From: Vibrio sonorensis
GTDB lineage: Bacteria > Pseudomonadota > Gammaproteobacteria > Enterobacterales > Vibrionaceae
Direction: 5' to 3'
Assembly (NCBI RefSeq): GCF_001854765.1
Contig: NZ_LJJE01000112.1
Coordinates: 62,001-126,000, forward strand
Length of the DNA stretch: 64,000 nucleotides
The notes under the pieces are model-generated. The model was not told the origin of the DNA and did no database searches. It saw nothing but the letters and a program-made list of their open reading frames with translations. A program made the position numbers and the translations under genes. Shown piece by piece: positions 17,907-26,513 of the stretch; within the stretch, counting starts at the first letter, position 1, and each line of letters begins with the position of its first letter.

Positions 17907-17932
17907 AAAAAAGCCAGTCTCAATGACTGGCT
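17907..17932 (-). terminator. Rho-independent terminator of the TRAP transporter operon
   Basis: AGCCAGTC / GACTGGCT stem with a five-base loop. Six A on the plus strand give the U tract in the leftward RNA. It lies 23 bases past the large-permease stop. Confidence 0.92.
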
Positions 17933-17954
17933 CAGTGTTCACATTTTGTACGGA

Positions 17955-19340
17955 TCATCCGTAGGCGACGCTTGGGAACCAAAGTACCAGTTGAGGCCAA
18001 ACTACAAGGCATATTAGTGCGACAAGCTGGATAACAATAAAAGGAATAACTCCGCGATAGATATCTTTTAGAGCGACGCCATCTGGACACACCCCTTTGA
18101 GATAGAAAAGCGCAAAGCCAACAGGCGGTGTTAAAAAGCTGGTTTGTAAAGCCATGGCTACCAACATTACGAACCAAACCAAACTTGGATTATCGACTAC
18201 GCCGTGTCCATCGAGCTCAATCCCCAAACTGGCAATGACAGGTGCAAGTAAGGGCAGGGCAATGAGCGTTATTTCAATCCAATCTAGGAAGAAGCCGAGT
18301 AAGAACACGATAAGTAGAATAAAGGCAATGATCCCGTAAGGGCCAAACGGAAGGCCGCTTAAAAAGGACTCAATCAACTCATCACCACCAAGCTCGCGAA
18401 GTACTAGCGCAAAACAAGACGCCCCAAGAAAGATCATAAAGATGTAGGCAGTAGTGCCATAAGAGGCCAATAGCACTTCTTTTAACACTTTCAGGTTAAG
18501 CTTTTTGTTGTAGGCGGCAAGCATGGTCGCTCCAAACGCGCCAATACCAGAGGCTTCGGTTGGCGTCGCAACGCCAGCAAAGATGGAACCCAATACAACA
18601 AAAATGAGAATAACAGTCGGAGTAATGTCTTTGAACACCTGCCAAATCAGGTCCCATTCAACAGGTTGAACGTCTTCTGGTATCGGAGCATGGCTAGGGG
18701 ATAGTTTACCAACGATTAATATGTAGGAGATGTACAGAGCACCCAGAAGAAGCCCCGGCATAATCGCCCCCATAAATAGATCACCGACCGATAATCCAAG
18801 CTGGTCAGCCATAATTACCAGCATGATAGAAGGCGGTAACAAGATGCCGAGAGTACCGGCTGAGGCAACCGTGCCTAAGGCCAAGGGTAGGTGATAGCCT
18901 TGTCGCATCATACTTGGGAGTGACATTACCGTGAGTAAGACTACTGAGGCCCCAATGATACCTGTTGAAGCGGCCAGTATAATGCCAATCGCCATAACAG
19001 TAATGGCGAGGCCACCGTGCACCTTGCCAAACAGTGCCTGCATTGAGCCCATAAGCTTTTCTGCAATCCCCGATTTATCAAGCATATTACCCATAAAGAT
19101 AAACATGGGAAGCGCGACCAAAATCCAGTTATCCATGATTTTGTAGATGCGATTTACCACCAAACCCAGAGTGGTGTAATCCAATCCGGTGAAGGTATCT
19201 AGATAGATGTCAGCAAAATAGCCCACTGCGGCAAACACGACCCCAATTCCACCAAGGACATAGGCGACGGGAATACCAGTGAAAAGCAGTAGAATAAAAG
19301 AGCCAAACATGGCAATGACAATCCATTCATTTGCTTCCAT
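17955..19340 (-). CDS. TRAP transporter large permease subunit (DctM-like)
   Basis: The 461-residue protein has about twelve membrane helices. It carries family hallmarks such as GIPVAYVLGGIG, LPMFIFMGNMLDKSGIAEKL and GILLPPSIMLVI. It forms the Na+-coupled uptake channel for an organic acid delivered by the periplasmic subunit. Its start overlaps the small permease gene by 14 bases. The three TRAP genes form a leftward operon, divergent from a two-component system that probably controls it. The substrate is not readable from sequence. Confidence 0.95.
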   Translation of the reverse strand: MEANEWIVIAMFGSFILLLFTGIPVAYVLGGIGVVFAAVGYFADIYLDTFTGLDYTTLGLVVNRIYKIMDNWILVALPMFIFMGNMLDKSGIAEKLMGSMQALFGKVHGGLAITVMAIGIILAASTGIIGASVVLLTVMSLPSMMRQGYHLPLALGTVASAGTLGILLPPSIMLVIMADQLGLSVGDLFMGAIMPGLLLGALYISYILIVGKLSPSHAPIPEDVQPVEWDLIWQVFKDITPTVILIFVVLGSIFAGVATPTEASGIGAFGATMLAAYNKKLNLKVLKEVLLASYGTTAYIFMIFLGASCFALVLRELGGDELIESFLSGLPFGPYGIIAFILLIVFLLGFFLDWIEITLIALPLLAPVIASLGIELDGHGVVDNPSLVWFVMLVAMALQTSFLTPPVGFALFYLKGVCPDGVALKDIYRGVIPFIVIQLVALICLVVWPQLVLWFPSVAYG

Positions 19341-19872
19341 GACTTGCTCCTTTTGTCAGCGTTTCAATATTGCGCAAAATTCTTGCGACCATAGACATCA
19401 GTAACATGGCAAAGCTAATTGGAATGACACCTTTGATTAACCATCGATATGGCAAGCCAGACGGAGAGGCAGAGCTTTCATTTACTCGCCATGACTCATA
19501 GGCAAAATCGTAGGAGTGGAGAATAACAATAAGCACAAATGGGATGGCGAGAAACAGCAATCCAAAGATGTCGACCAAAGCTTGTTTTCGTTCGCTAAAC
19601 TTGTGATAAAAAAGGTCAACGCGAACGTGTAAGTTTGAAATTTGGGCGTAAGCCGTACCGAACATAACGGCAGTAGCATAGAGATGCCATTGAAGCTCTT
19701 CTAAAGCAATTTGGCCATTGGCGAAAACTTTGCGCAGAACAACTTGGACAATAATTACGGCGACAAGAGCCAGATTGATCCATGCTAGCGCTTTACTGGC
19801 CGACGTTATGGCACGCTCGATATGGTAGTAGACAGGGAAAGAGGGTGAGGATGTTAACACCTTACTCATCAC
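19327..19872 (-). CDS. TRAP transporter small permease subunit (DctQ-like)
   Basis: The 181-residue protein has four membrane helices and the conserved DctQ core around EELQWHLYATAVMFGTAYA with HVRVDLFY. It partners the DctM-like subunit in the inner membrane and overlaps it by 14 bases. An AAGGAG-type site precedes the ATG. An 88-base gap separates it from the upstream binding-protein gene, commonly where differential expression of the abundant periplasmic subunit is set. Confidence 0.93.
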   Translation of the reverse strand: MMSKVLTSSPSFPVYYHIERAITSASKALAWINLALVAVIIVQVVLRKVFANGQIALEELQWHLYATAVMFGTAYAQISNLHVRVDLFYHKFSERKQALVDIFGLLFLAIPFVLIVILHSYDFAYESWRVNESSASPSGLPYRWLIKGVIPISFAMLLMSMVARILRNIETLTKGASHGSK

Positions 19873-19960
19873 AAACTCCTTTAAGTGGTAGCCATCTAAC
19901 GGACTACTTTTTAATAGAATGCAAATGGCGCGACTCGACGGGAGCCGCGCACAATGTCAC

Positions 19961-21034
19961 TTATTGACTTTGAGTTTCGCGAGGTAGGAAACCATTTGAC
20001 TCCCAAAGCGCATAGCCGCGTCGGAACTCACTTAGGTCTTTCCATACTTTGTCAAAGAATGGGTCGGCCGTTTTCTTCTCTTCAACCACTTCCATCCATG
20101 TTGTTTCAAACAGGTTGAGCATTTCTTTGTTCCAGTAACGGATTTCAACGCCATTCTCTTTCGCTTTCTGCATCGCGGAGTACTGCATTGCTTCACCTTC
20201 TGCAATGGAGTAAGTCATGGTTGCCATACAAGTAGTTTCAACCGCAGATTGCTGAACGGGGCTCATTTTGTTCCACGTATCTTTATTGATCAGCAGTTCA
20301 AAAACCGTGGATTGTTGGTGCCAACCCGGGAAGTAATTGTATTTGGCGACTTTGTGGAAACCTAAGCGCTCGTCAATCGCTGGCTGTGAAAATTCAGAAG
20401 CATCGATGGCGCCTTTCTCAAGGGCTCCGAAGATTTCACCGCCGGGGAGTTGAACGGTACCCACCCCCAGTTTTTCCATAACAGAAGCACCAAGACCGAA
20501 GAAGCGCATATTCAGACCTTTGAGATCTTCTGGCTTTTCAATAGGCTTTCTAAACCAGCCTGAAGTTTCAGGTGAGATGATGGCGCAAGGAACGACCTTT
20601 ACGTTGTATCCCCCTTGGTCATACATCTCTTGGTAAAGTGATAAACCGTTTCCAAAAAATAGCCATGCCATGTATTCCCCCGCTTCTGGACCAAAAGGCA
20701 CCGCGGAGAAAAGCGCTGACGCAGGTAGTTTACCCTGCCAGTAACCTGCGGTTGAATAACCGGAATTCACTTTGCCAGTTGATACGGCATCTAAGATTTC
20801 CGCTGGGTTAACCAGTTTACCCGGCTCGTAGATTTTCATCTTAATAGTGCCGCCCGAGGTTTGAGTGATATGGTCCGCATACCATTGGATGGGCGTACCT
20901 AATGCGGGTAGATGACTACCAAACGCGATCGGTGTTTTAAGCAAGATTTTTTTCTCTGCGGCATGAGTAACAACAGACATTCCAGTAGCAGCTAAAGCGA
21001 TGGCGGTTGTTAAGGCAACTTTCTTAAAGTTCAT
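19961..21034 (-). CDS. TRAP transporter periplasmic solute-binding subunit (DctP-like)
   Basis: The product is about 357 residues. I choose ATG 21034 because GGGAGA lies just upstream and the signal peptide (MNFKKVALTTAIALAATG to THAA) then starts normally; an in-frame ATG 17 codons earlier lacks this. The mature protein shows DctP features: GGTIKMKIYEPGKL, LKGLNMRFFGLG, and GALEKGAIDASEF in the ligand-carboxylate region. It captures an organic acid in the periplasm. The GLGASVMEKLG and substrate-loop details suggest a keto- or C4-acid type, but I cannot name the ligand. Confidence 0.93.
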   Translation of the reverse strand: MNFKKVALTTAIALAATGMSVVTHAAEKKILLKTPIAFGSHLPALGTPIQWYADHITQTSGGTIKMKIYEPGKLVNPAEILDAVSTGKVNSGYSTAGYWQGKLPASALFSAVPFGPEAGEYMAWLFFGNGLSLYQEMYDQGGYNVKVVPCAIISPETSGWFRKPIEKPEDLKGLNMRFFGLGASVMEKLGVGTVQLPGGEIFGALEKGAIDASEFSQPAIDERLGFHKVAKYNYFPGWHQQSTVFELLINKDTWNKMSPVQQSAVETTCMATMTYSIAEGEAMQYSAMQKAKENGVEIRYWNKEMLNLFETTWMEVVEEKKTADPFFDKVWKDLSEFRRGYALWESNGFLPRETQSQ

Positions 21035-21244
21035 ACTTTTCTCCCTGAGAGGCTTGTTCCTTAAAAGGTTGAGAAATGTGAACATTGTTGAGTAATTGGT
21101 GTTAATACAATGTTACATTTGTAGTCAAGTGTAGAGAGGTTGTTTTTTCAGCACTATTGGGGGAATTGCGCAAATTTAGTCGGTAGTTTGTGCAAAAAAT
21201 ACGTTAAGTATTGCGTAATACTACGTACTTTTTCGGAGTGATAA

Positions 21245-22630
21245 ATGGGCTTTGTCAGCAATCGAAGACTCACTATTAATATTATTTTACTCTCGGTCGT
21301 ACCGTTAATTTTGGTGGTTGTTATTGTGGCTGGCATACTGTTTAGTCAAGCAAAACAACTGGTTGAAGAACAGGTGGCGCTCACTCGTAACAATGTTCTG
21401 TCCGTCAAAAAGCAAGAACTTAAACAGTACGTAGAAATGGCAGTCAAAAGTATTGAGCCTTACTACCTAAATGAAGAGTTAGACCCCATAGTCGCGCAGC
21501 GAATTGTTACAGAAAAGTTGAGCCAGCTCACGTACGGCAGCGATGGATACTTCTTTGCCTATACATGGAATGGTGACGCGTTGGTCCTTCCTTACCAAAA
21601 AGAGCGAATCGGAAAAAACTGGTGGGAAGTCGAAGATGTTAGGGGTAAGAAGTTACTCCAAGAGCTGATATATGTTGCAAAGCAAGGGGGCGGATTTGTT
21701 GACTATTTGTGGCACAAACCATCAGCCAAAGAGCCATTGCCAAAACTGAGTTACGCTATATCGCTTGATAAGTGGCAATGGATGGTTGGTACCGGTGTCT
21801 ACCTTGATGATATCGAAGATCAAGTGACGCACATGGAAAGTGGTTTTGACCAAAACGTAGGGAAAACAAGCACTGCATTGTTTGGGGTGATGTTTATCGC
21901 AGTATCAGTTATTGCAGGCCTTGGTGCATCACTCAACCTAAATGTTCGCCGATTGGCCAATGAGCAGCTTGGCGTTTTAAATCAGCAGATTATCGACTCG
22001 CAAGAAACAGAAAGACAGCGGGTTTCGCGAGAGCTTCACGACGGTGTGAACCAGCTTTTGGTCGCCGCCAAGTATCGTCTTGACAACGTCGCACACGAAA
22101 GCAATCAAACTGTTAAAGACGAAGAGCTGGACGCTAGTAAAAAAGCAATGGAACAAGCCATTGTAGAGCTGCGTCGTATATCCCGAGATCTCAGACCACC
22201 ACAGCTGGATGATCTAGGTCTTGTGGCAGGGATTGAGGCCTATATCAATGAACTTGGCCACCGCACTCAATTAGAAATCATTTTTGAACATGATATTGAA
22301 GGTGTTGAAATGCTTCCTGAAGTCGAAACGACGCTATACCGAGTGGTTCAAGAAGCACTGCACAATGTTGAAAAGCACGCATCGGCGCAAGGGGTTGATA
22401 TCGTGATGCAAAGGGAAGGCAGGAGTTTGATCTTAACAGTCAGTGATGACGGAGTAGGGATGAAAAGCCGCGACTTACAACTAGGAACGGGAACCAGAGC
22501 TTCAATGAAACATATGGGTATCCAAAATATGCGAGAGCGAATCCAAGCCATTGGTGGCAGCTTTAAGATCACCAGTGACGCCGGAGATGGAACAGAGGTT
22601 CGCATTATCTTAAATATGGAGTATGTATGA
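21245..22630 (+). CDS. Sensor histidine kinase, single-Cache sensor, NarX/HisKA_3 type
   Basis: The 461-residue kinase has a membrane helix (about 12-33), a periplasmic single-Cache domain of the sCache_2 kind (about 35-195, with GSDGYFFAYTWNG and WQWMVGTGVYLDDI) and a second helix (about 210-230). The HisKA_3 dimerisation helix has phosphorylatable His265 (SRELHDGVNQ), and an ATPase domain follows (ALHNVEKHA, SDDGVGM). It overlaps the response regulator by four bases. sCache_2 kinases next to TRAP genes usually sense the transported acid, so it likely switches on the divergent TRAP operon. Confidence 0.94.
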   Translation: MGFVSNRRLTINIILLSVVPLILVVVIVAGILFSQAKQLVEEQVALTRNNVLSVKKQELKQYVEMAVKSIEPYYLNEELDPIVAQRIVTEKLSQLTYGSDGYFFAYTWNGDALVLPYQKERIGKNWWEVEDVRGKKLLQELIYVAKQGGGFVDYLWHKPSAKEPLPKLSYAISLDKWQWMVGTGVYLDDIEDQVTHMESGFDQNVGKTSTALFGVMFIAVSVIAGLGASLNLNVRRLANEQLGVLNQQIIDSQETERQRVSRELHDGVNQLLVAAKYRLDNVAHESNQTVKDEELDASKKAMEQAIVELRRISRDLRPPQLDDLGLVAGIEAYINELGHRTQLEIIFEHDIEGVEMLPEVETTLYRVVQEALHNVEKHASAQGVDIVMQREGRSLILTVSDDGVGMKSRDLQLGTGTRASMKHMGIQNMRERIQAIGGSFKITSDAGDGTEVRIILNMEYV

Positions 22631-23259
22631 TAAAACTAGTGTTGGCAGACGACCATAGATTGATGCAAGACGGGCTTAAATCTCGACTAGAGCGCGAAGA
22701 CAACCTCAATATTCTCGCTTGTGTCGGTACGGGGAACGAGGCTTTTGAGTCCACGCTGGCGCTCAAACCCGATGTACTACTGCTCGATATCAATATGCCT
22801 AATCTAAATGGCATTGAAGTGTTAGAAAAGCTCTCGGGCTCAAAAAGTGATACCGCAGTAATCATGTTATCGATGCACGACAGCAGAGATTACGTTGTTC
22901 GTTCTGTGAAAGCAGGAGCGAAAGGTTATGTGTTGAAAGACGTTGGTTCTGAAGAACTGGTGATGGCGATCAACCAAGTGGCACAAGGGCGCTCCTATTT
23001 GTGCCCGCAAGCTTCTGACCGCCTGCTTGAGCAAATTAATGATGTTCCGGACCAACCAAGAGATGACAACCTTTCAAAACGCGAATGTGATGTACTCAAG
23101 GCGATCGTGAGCGGTGCTTGTAATAGAGAAATCGCTGACACTTTACACATCAGTGTCAGAACGGTTGAAACCCACCGATTAAGAATTAAAAAGAAATTGG
23201 GTGCAACTTCGACGGCAATGCTGGTTAAGCTCGCGTTGGATAAGGGGTTGGTGCACTAA
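22627..23259 (+). CDS. NarL/LuxR-family response regulator
   Basis: The 210-residue protein has a receiver domain with acidic pocket (ADDH), phosphoacceptor Asp54 (LLLDINMPNLNG) and Lys in VLKD. A LuxR-type helix-turn-helix follows (about 148-205, LSKRECDVLKAI, then ISVRTVETHRLRI). It is translationally coupled to the histidine kinase (ATGA overlap) and to the LysR gene (TAATG overlap). The probable target is the TRAP promoter 200 bases upstream of the kinase gene. Confidence 0.94.
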   Translation: MIKLVLADDHRLMQDGLKSRLEREDNLNILACVGTGNEAFESTLALKPDVLLLDINMPNLNGIEVLEKLSGSKSDTAVIMLSMHDSRDYVVRSVKAGAKGYVLKDVGSEELVMAINQVAQGRSYLCPQASDRLLEQINDVPDQPRDDNLSKRECDVLKAIVSGACNREIADTLHISVRTVETHRLRIKKKLGATSTAMLVKLALDKGLVH

Positions 23260-24205
23260 TGTCTGGAAGTTTACTATCGAGCCGTCAACCTATCTTAGAC
23301 AAAATAGTCTTTTTTTGCGCGGTACTGCGAACGGGGTCCTTTCGGGAGGCGTCTTTGCAGCAAGGCATATCGCCAGCTGCGGGCAGTCGTTGGGTAAAAG
23401 AGCTGGAAGAAACAATGTCAGTGGAACTGATTAAACGCAGTACTAGACAACTGGTTGCCACCCAAGCTGGCCAGTTACTTTATGAAAAGTTTTCTCCACT
23501 AATACCAGATATCGATAGCCTGTGTGAAGAAGTACAAAACCTCGCCGAGCAACAGCAAGGTGAAATTCGAATTTCTTCGACTCCGCTTTTCGCAAGACAG
23601 TACTTAAGCAAAATTGTCGCAGAATATATGAAGATGCATCCGAAAGTGAACTTTCGCATTTTTATTGAAGCAGGAGAGTTTGATCCCCTTAATATCGACT
23701 TTGCATTTCGAGCAAGTGCAACCTTTGAAGGAGAGCCGACACCGGATTCTCTACTGGTTCGAAAACGACTCTTGAGTGAACCCCTTTATTTATGCGCATC
23801 GCCAGATTACATCGCGAAGCACGGGACTCCCCACACTCCCGCTGATCTAAACAACCATATGTGCCTTTACGCAAGAAGCTGTTAGGCGGCCATCGCTGGG
23901 GGTTTCGTCTGGGAGAAAAAACGGAAGCGGTGACTATTAAAGACTCTTTGGAATGCGACAATAGTGAAATGTTATTGGATCTGGCCTTAGAAAGTGCAGG
24001 CGTAGCTTATTTGCCACACTCTTTGGTTGATAGACACATATCCCAAGGACACCTAGTACATGTGATGGCAGATTATCGGTGCTCAAGCTTTGATATCGAC
24101 CTCTTTTACCGACCGCGAAGCCCAATGCCAGAGAGGTGCAATTGCTTTAAACACTATCTGTTTAATCGAGTAGAGCAAATCAGCCAAACTTTGTCGTTAA
24201 AATAG
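23259..24205 (+). pseudogene. LysR-family transcriptional regulator, frameshifted
   Basis: The first frame gives the winged helix (SFREASLQQGISPAAGSRWVKELEE) and half the effector domain, then stops at 23885. The second frame resumes with KLLGGHRWGFRLGE and runs to 24205. One base is missing near 23871-23880 (length 3n+2); restored, it would be 315 residues, normal for LysR proteins. The HTH is slightly unusual (PAAGSRWVKELEE in place of the typical PSAVSRxIKxLE). It shares an operon with the kinase and regulator, so it probably adds a second layer of control on the TRAP operon. Confidence 0.8.
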
Positions 24206-24322
24206 CGCACAGAGTCGAGTTGGTAGGCTTTTCACTAACGCACTAAGTTGTAATGAAAATCGGTCAATCTCAACTATTCTTTGTAATAGAGAGATACTAA
24301 TAATAAAACGAGGTTGGCTATC

Positions 24323-25588
24323 GTGAGTTTGGCAGAAAAGGAGTTGGCTCGTACCCTATCCGTTGATTTAAAACACGCCTTGGTGTGGGTGGCACGAGCT
24401 TTGGATTATGTGGGTGTTGATGACATACACCACAATCATCGCGTTGCGTATATTGCATACGAGTGTTCAAAAGTATTAGGCTGGGATGCCAAGAAAAGCG
24501 AATTCTGTTTTATGGCTGGGCTTATCCATGATTGCGGTGTTTCAGAAACGGCTGAACATCAGCATTTGACCAGTGAGTTATTGCCTCCTAGTGTCGAAAA
24601 ACACTGTGTTCAAGGCTACCATGCGCTGCAAAACTGTAAGCTGCTGAGTCAGTTTTCCAACATTATTTTGCATCACCACACTTTGTGGCGAGAGTTGGAA
24701 TGTGTTCCCTTAACCCCTTACGAAAAAGACGTTGCAGCCTTAATTTTCTTGGCGGATAGAGTTGATATTATGCGCGTTTCAGCCATTCAAGGTCAGCATG
24801 AAGACTTAGTCACCTTGTACGCAGATGAAATCACCGATAAGTTGATAGCAAATCGGGGTAGCGTGTTTAGGCCGGATCTCGTTGATGCTATGTTAAAACT
24901 GGTTAGCAAAGATGGGTTTTGGTTTTCAATGGAGCCAGAACACATAGAAAGGATCCCGCAAAGTTTTACGCATTTAGATTGGCTAATGGACGGTTTATCC
25001 CTCGACTCCATTCTTCAACTAGGTACTTTTATCGCAGGAATTGTCGACGCAAAAAGTCCTTTTACTTATCAGCATTCCATTAAAGTTGCAGAGTTGGCGG
25101 AATATGTTGGAGAAAAACTCGGTTTGCCAAAACCAGAACTCAGTATGCTGTATGTTGCGGGGCTGGTACACGACATAGGCAAATTAAGAACCCCTGACCA
25201 CATTTTGCATAAAGAGGGTAAATTGACACCAGAGGAATACACAAGAATCAAAAGGCACACCATAGATACAAGTATTGCACTGCAAATGGTTTTCCCACAT
25301 TCTCAAATCGGTCTTTGGGCCTCAAATCATCATGAAAGGTTGAACGGTAAAGGTTATCCATTTAACAAAAAAGCGGGTGAACTTGATATGCCTTCACGAA
25401 TATTAGCGGTTGTGGATGTGTTTCAAGCCCTGTCACAAGACAGGCCTTACCGAGGCCGGTTGGATGCTGATCAGATACACGAGATAATGGTAGAAATGGT
25501 CAATGAAGGTCAATTAGACCCATTAGTTTATGACTGTTTACATTCACACATGCAGGAATGTTATCAGCTATCAACGGATATTCATTAA
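24323..25588 (+). CDS. Tandem HD / HD-GYP c-di-GMP phosphodiesterase
   Basis: The product is about 421 residues with two HD-type domains. The first (about residues 20-200) has GLIHDCGVSE and HHHTLWR but no GYP. The second (about 235-400) is a full HD-GYP domain with GLVHDIGK, HHERLNGKGYPF and DVFQALSQDRPYR, predicting hydrolysis of c-di-GMP at a metal centre. GTG 24323 is chosen because CGAGG lies nine bases upstream; the earlier in-frame TTG sits directly on that site. It is a soluble protein with no membrane segment, monocistronic, and opposes the two cyclases at 7.9 and 9.9 kb. Confidence 0.9.
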   Translation: MSLAEKELARTLSVDLKHALVWVARALDYVGVDDIHHNHRVAYIAYECSKVLGWDAKKSEFCFMAGLIHDCGVSETAEHQHLTSELLPPSVEKHCVQGYHALQNCKLLSQFSNIILHHHTLWRELECVPLTPYEKDVAALIFLADRVDIMRVSAIQGQHEDLVTLYADEITDKLIANRGSVFRPDLVDAMLKLVSKDGFWFSMEPEHIERIPQSFTHLDWLMDGLSLDSILQLGTFIAGIVDAKSPFTYQHSIKVAELAEYVGEKLGLPKPELSMLYVAGLVHDIGKLRTPDHILHKEGKLTPEEYTRIKRHTIDTSIALQMVFPHSQIGLWASNHHERLNGKGYPFNKKAGELDMPSRILAVVDVFQALSQDRPYRGRLDADQIHEIMVEMVNEGQLDPLVYDCLHSHMQECYQLSTDIH

Positions 25589-25688
25589 AACTACTTGTAT
25601 TACAGCGTGATGAACGTAAAGTGAGCATACGGCTTAGGAAGGAATTAAACTCTTTCCCATGAACTCTCGACCTTGTTAGGGTGCGCAA

Positions 25689-26396
25689 ATGCTCGTACTA
25701 CACAAATTTGTTTCTGCTTGGGACGTGGCGGACATTAGTCCATTTTGCATTAAAGTAGAAACGTACCTCAGATTTATCGATGTTAAGTTTGAGCTGAGAA
25801 CCACCAATAACCGACGAAGCCAAACCAGTAAGTTACCCGTACTGCAAATTGATGATGAGTACGTAAGTGATTCCAATCAAATTATTGCTCGCTTAGAGCG
25901 TCAATCTCAATCAAGCTTGGATGCATCGCTTAATGAATCGCAAAGAATCACTGGGCGACTTTTGCGCTCTGCGATCGAACAAGACTTCTATTTTTTAATG
26001 ATGTGGCATTATTACCAAGACGAACAAGGATTCGAGATTTATTGGCCGGAGCTAAAGCGCTATTGCTGCGAAATAGGTGTAAGGCCTTGGCTGCTTCCGT
26101 TTGTTAAAAAAGCAGTTCGCCGCAAGTTTCTCAAAGTTTTGCATGCTCAGGGAACCGGAAGAAAAAATCGGGAAGAGGTTGAAGAAGAAGCGTGTGAGAT
26201 TCTATCACTAATCGCTTCAATTTTGGCTAACAAATCGTTTATCCACGGAGAGAAACCTACCACTATAGATGCGACGGTATATGGATTCCTGTCTAGAGTG
26301 TTGTTTAGCCCTTTTGAAGGCAAAGTAAAGGATCACCTGCAAAAGCAGGACAATCTCGTAAATTATTGTAAACGCATACAAACCAATTATTACTAG
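25689..26396 (+). CDS. Glutathione S-transferase-like protein (FAXC/metaxin-type)
   Basis: The 235-residue protein opens with a thioredoxin-like fold containing ISPFCIKVETYLRF, then KLPVLQIDDEYVSDSNQII, and has an all-helical C-terminal domain ending in TTIDATVYGFLSRV. This is the pattern of the FAXC/metaxin branch of GST-fold proteins found in many marine gammaproteobacteria. The enzymatic role is unknown. TAGGGTG precedes the ATG. It sits alone, 117 bases before an ABC exporter. Confidence 0.82.
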   Translation: MLVLHKFVSAWDVADISPFCIKVETYLRFIDVKFELRTTNNRRSQTSKLPVLQIDDEYVSDSNQIIARLERQSQSSLDASLNESQRITGRLLRSAIEQDFYFLMMWHYYQDEQGFEIYWPELKRYCCEIGVRPWLLPFVKKAVRRKFLKVLHAQGTGRKNREEVEEEACEILSLIASILANKSFIHGEKPTTIDATVYGFLSRVLFSPFEGKVKDHLQKQDNLVNYCKRIQTNYY

Positions 26397-26513
26397 AGCA
26401 ATGGATTGTTTTTAGGTGACGGCGTCACAGTGTAATGCTTAATGGGCACAAATGAGTCAGCCGTTATTTCACAGGGTTTTTTAGCCCCATATCCAGTATT
26501 TAAAGGGCCAAGA

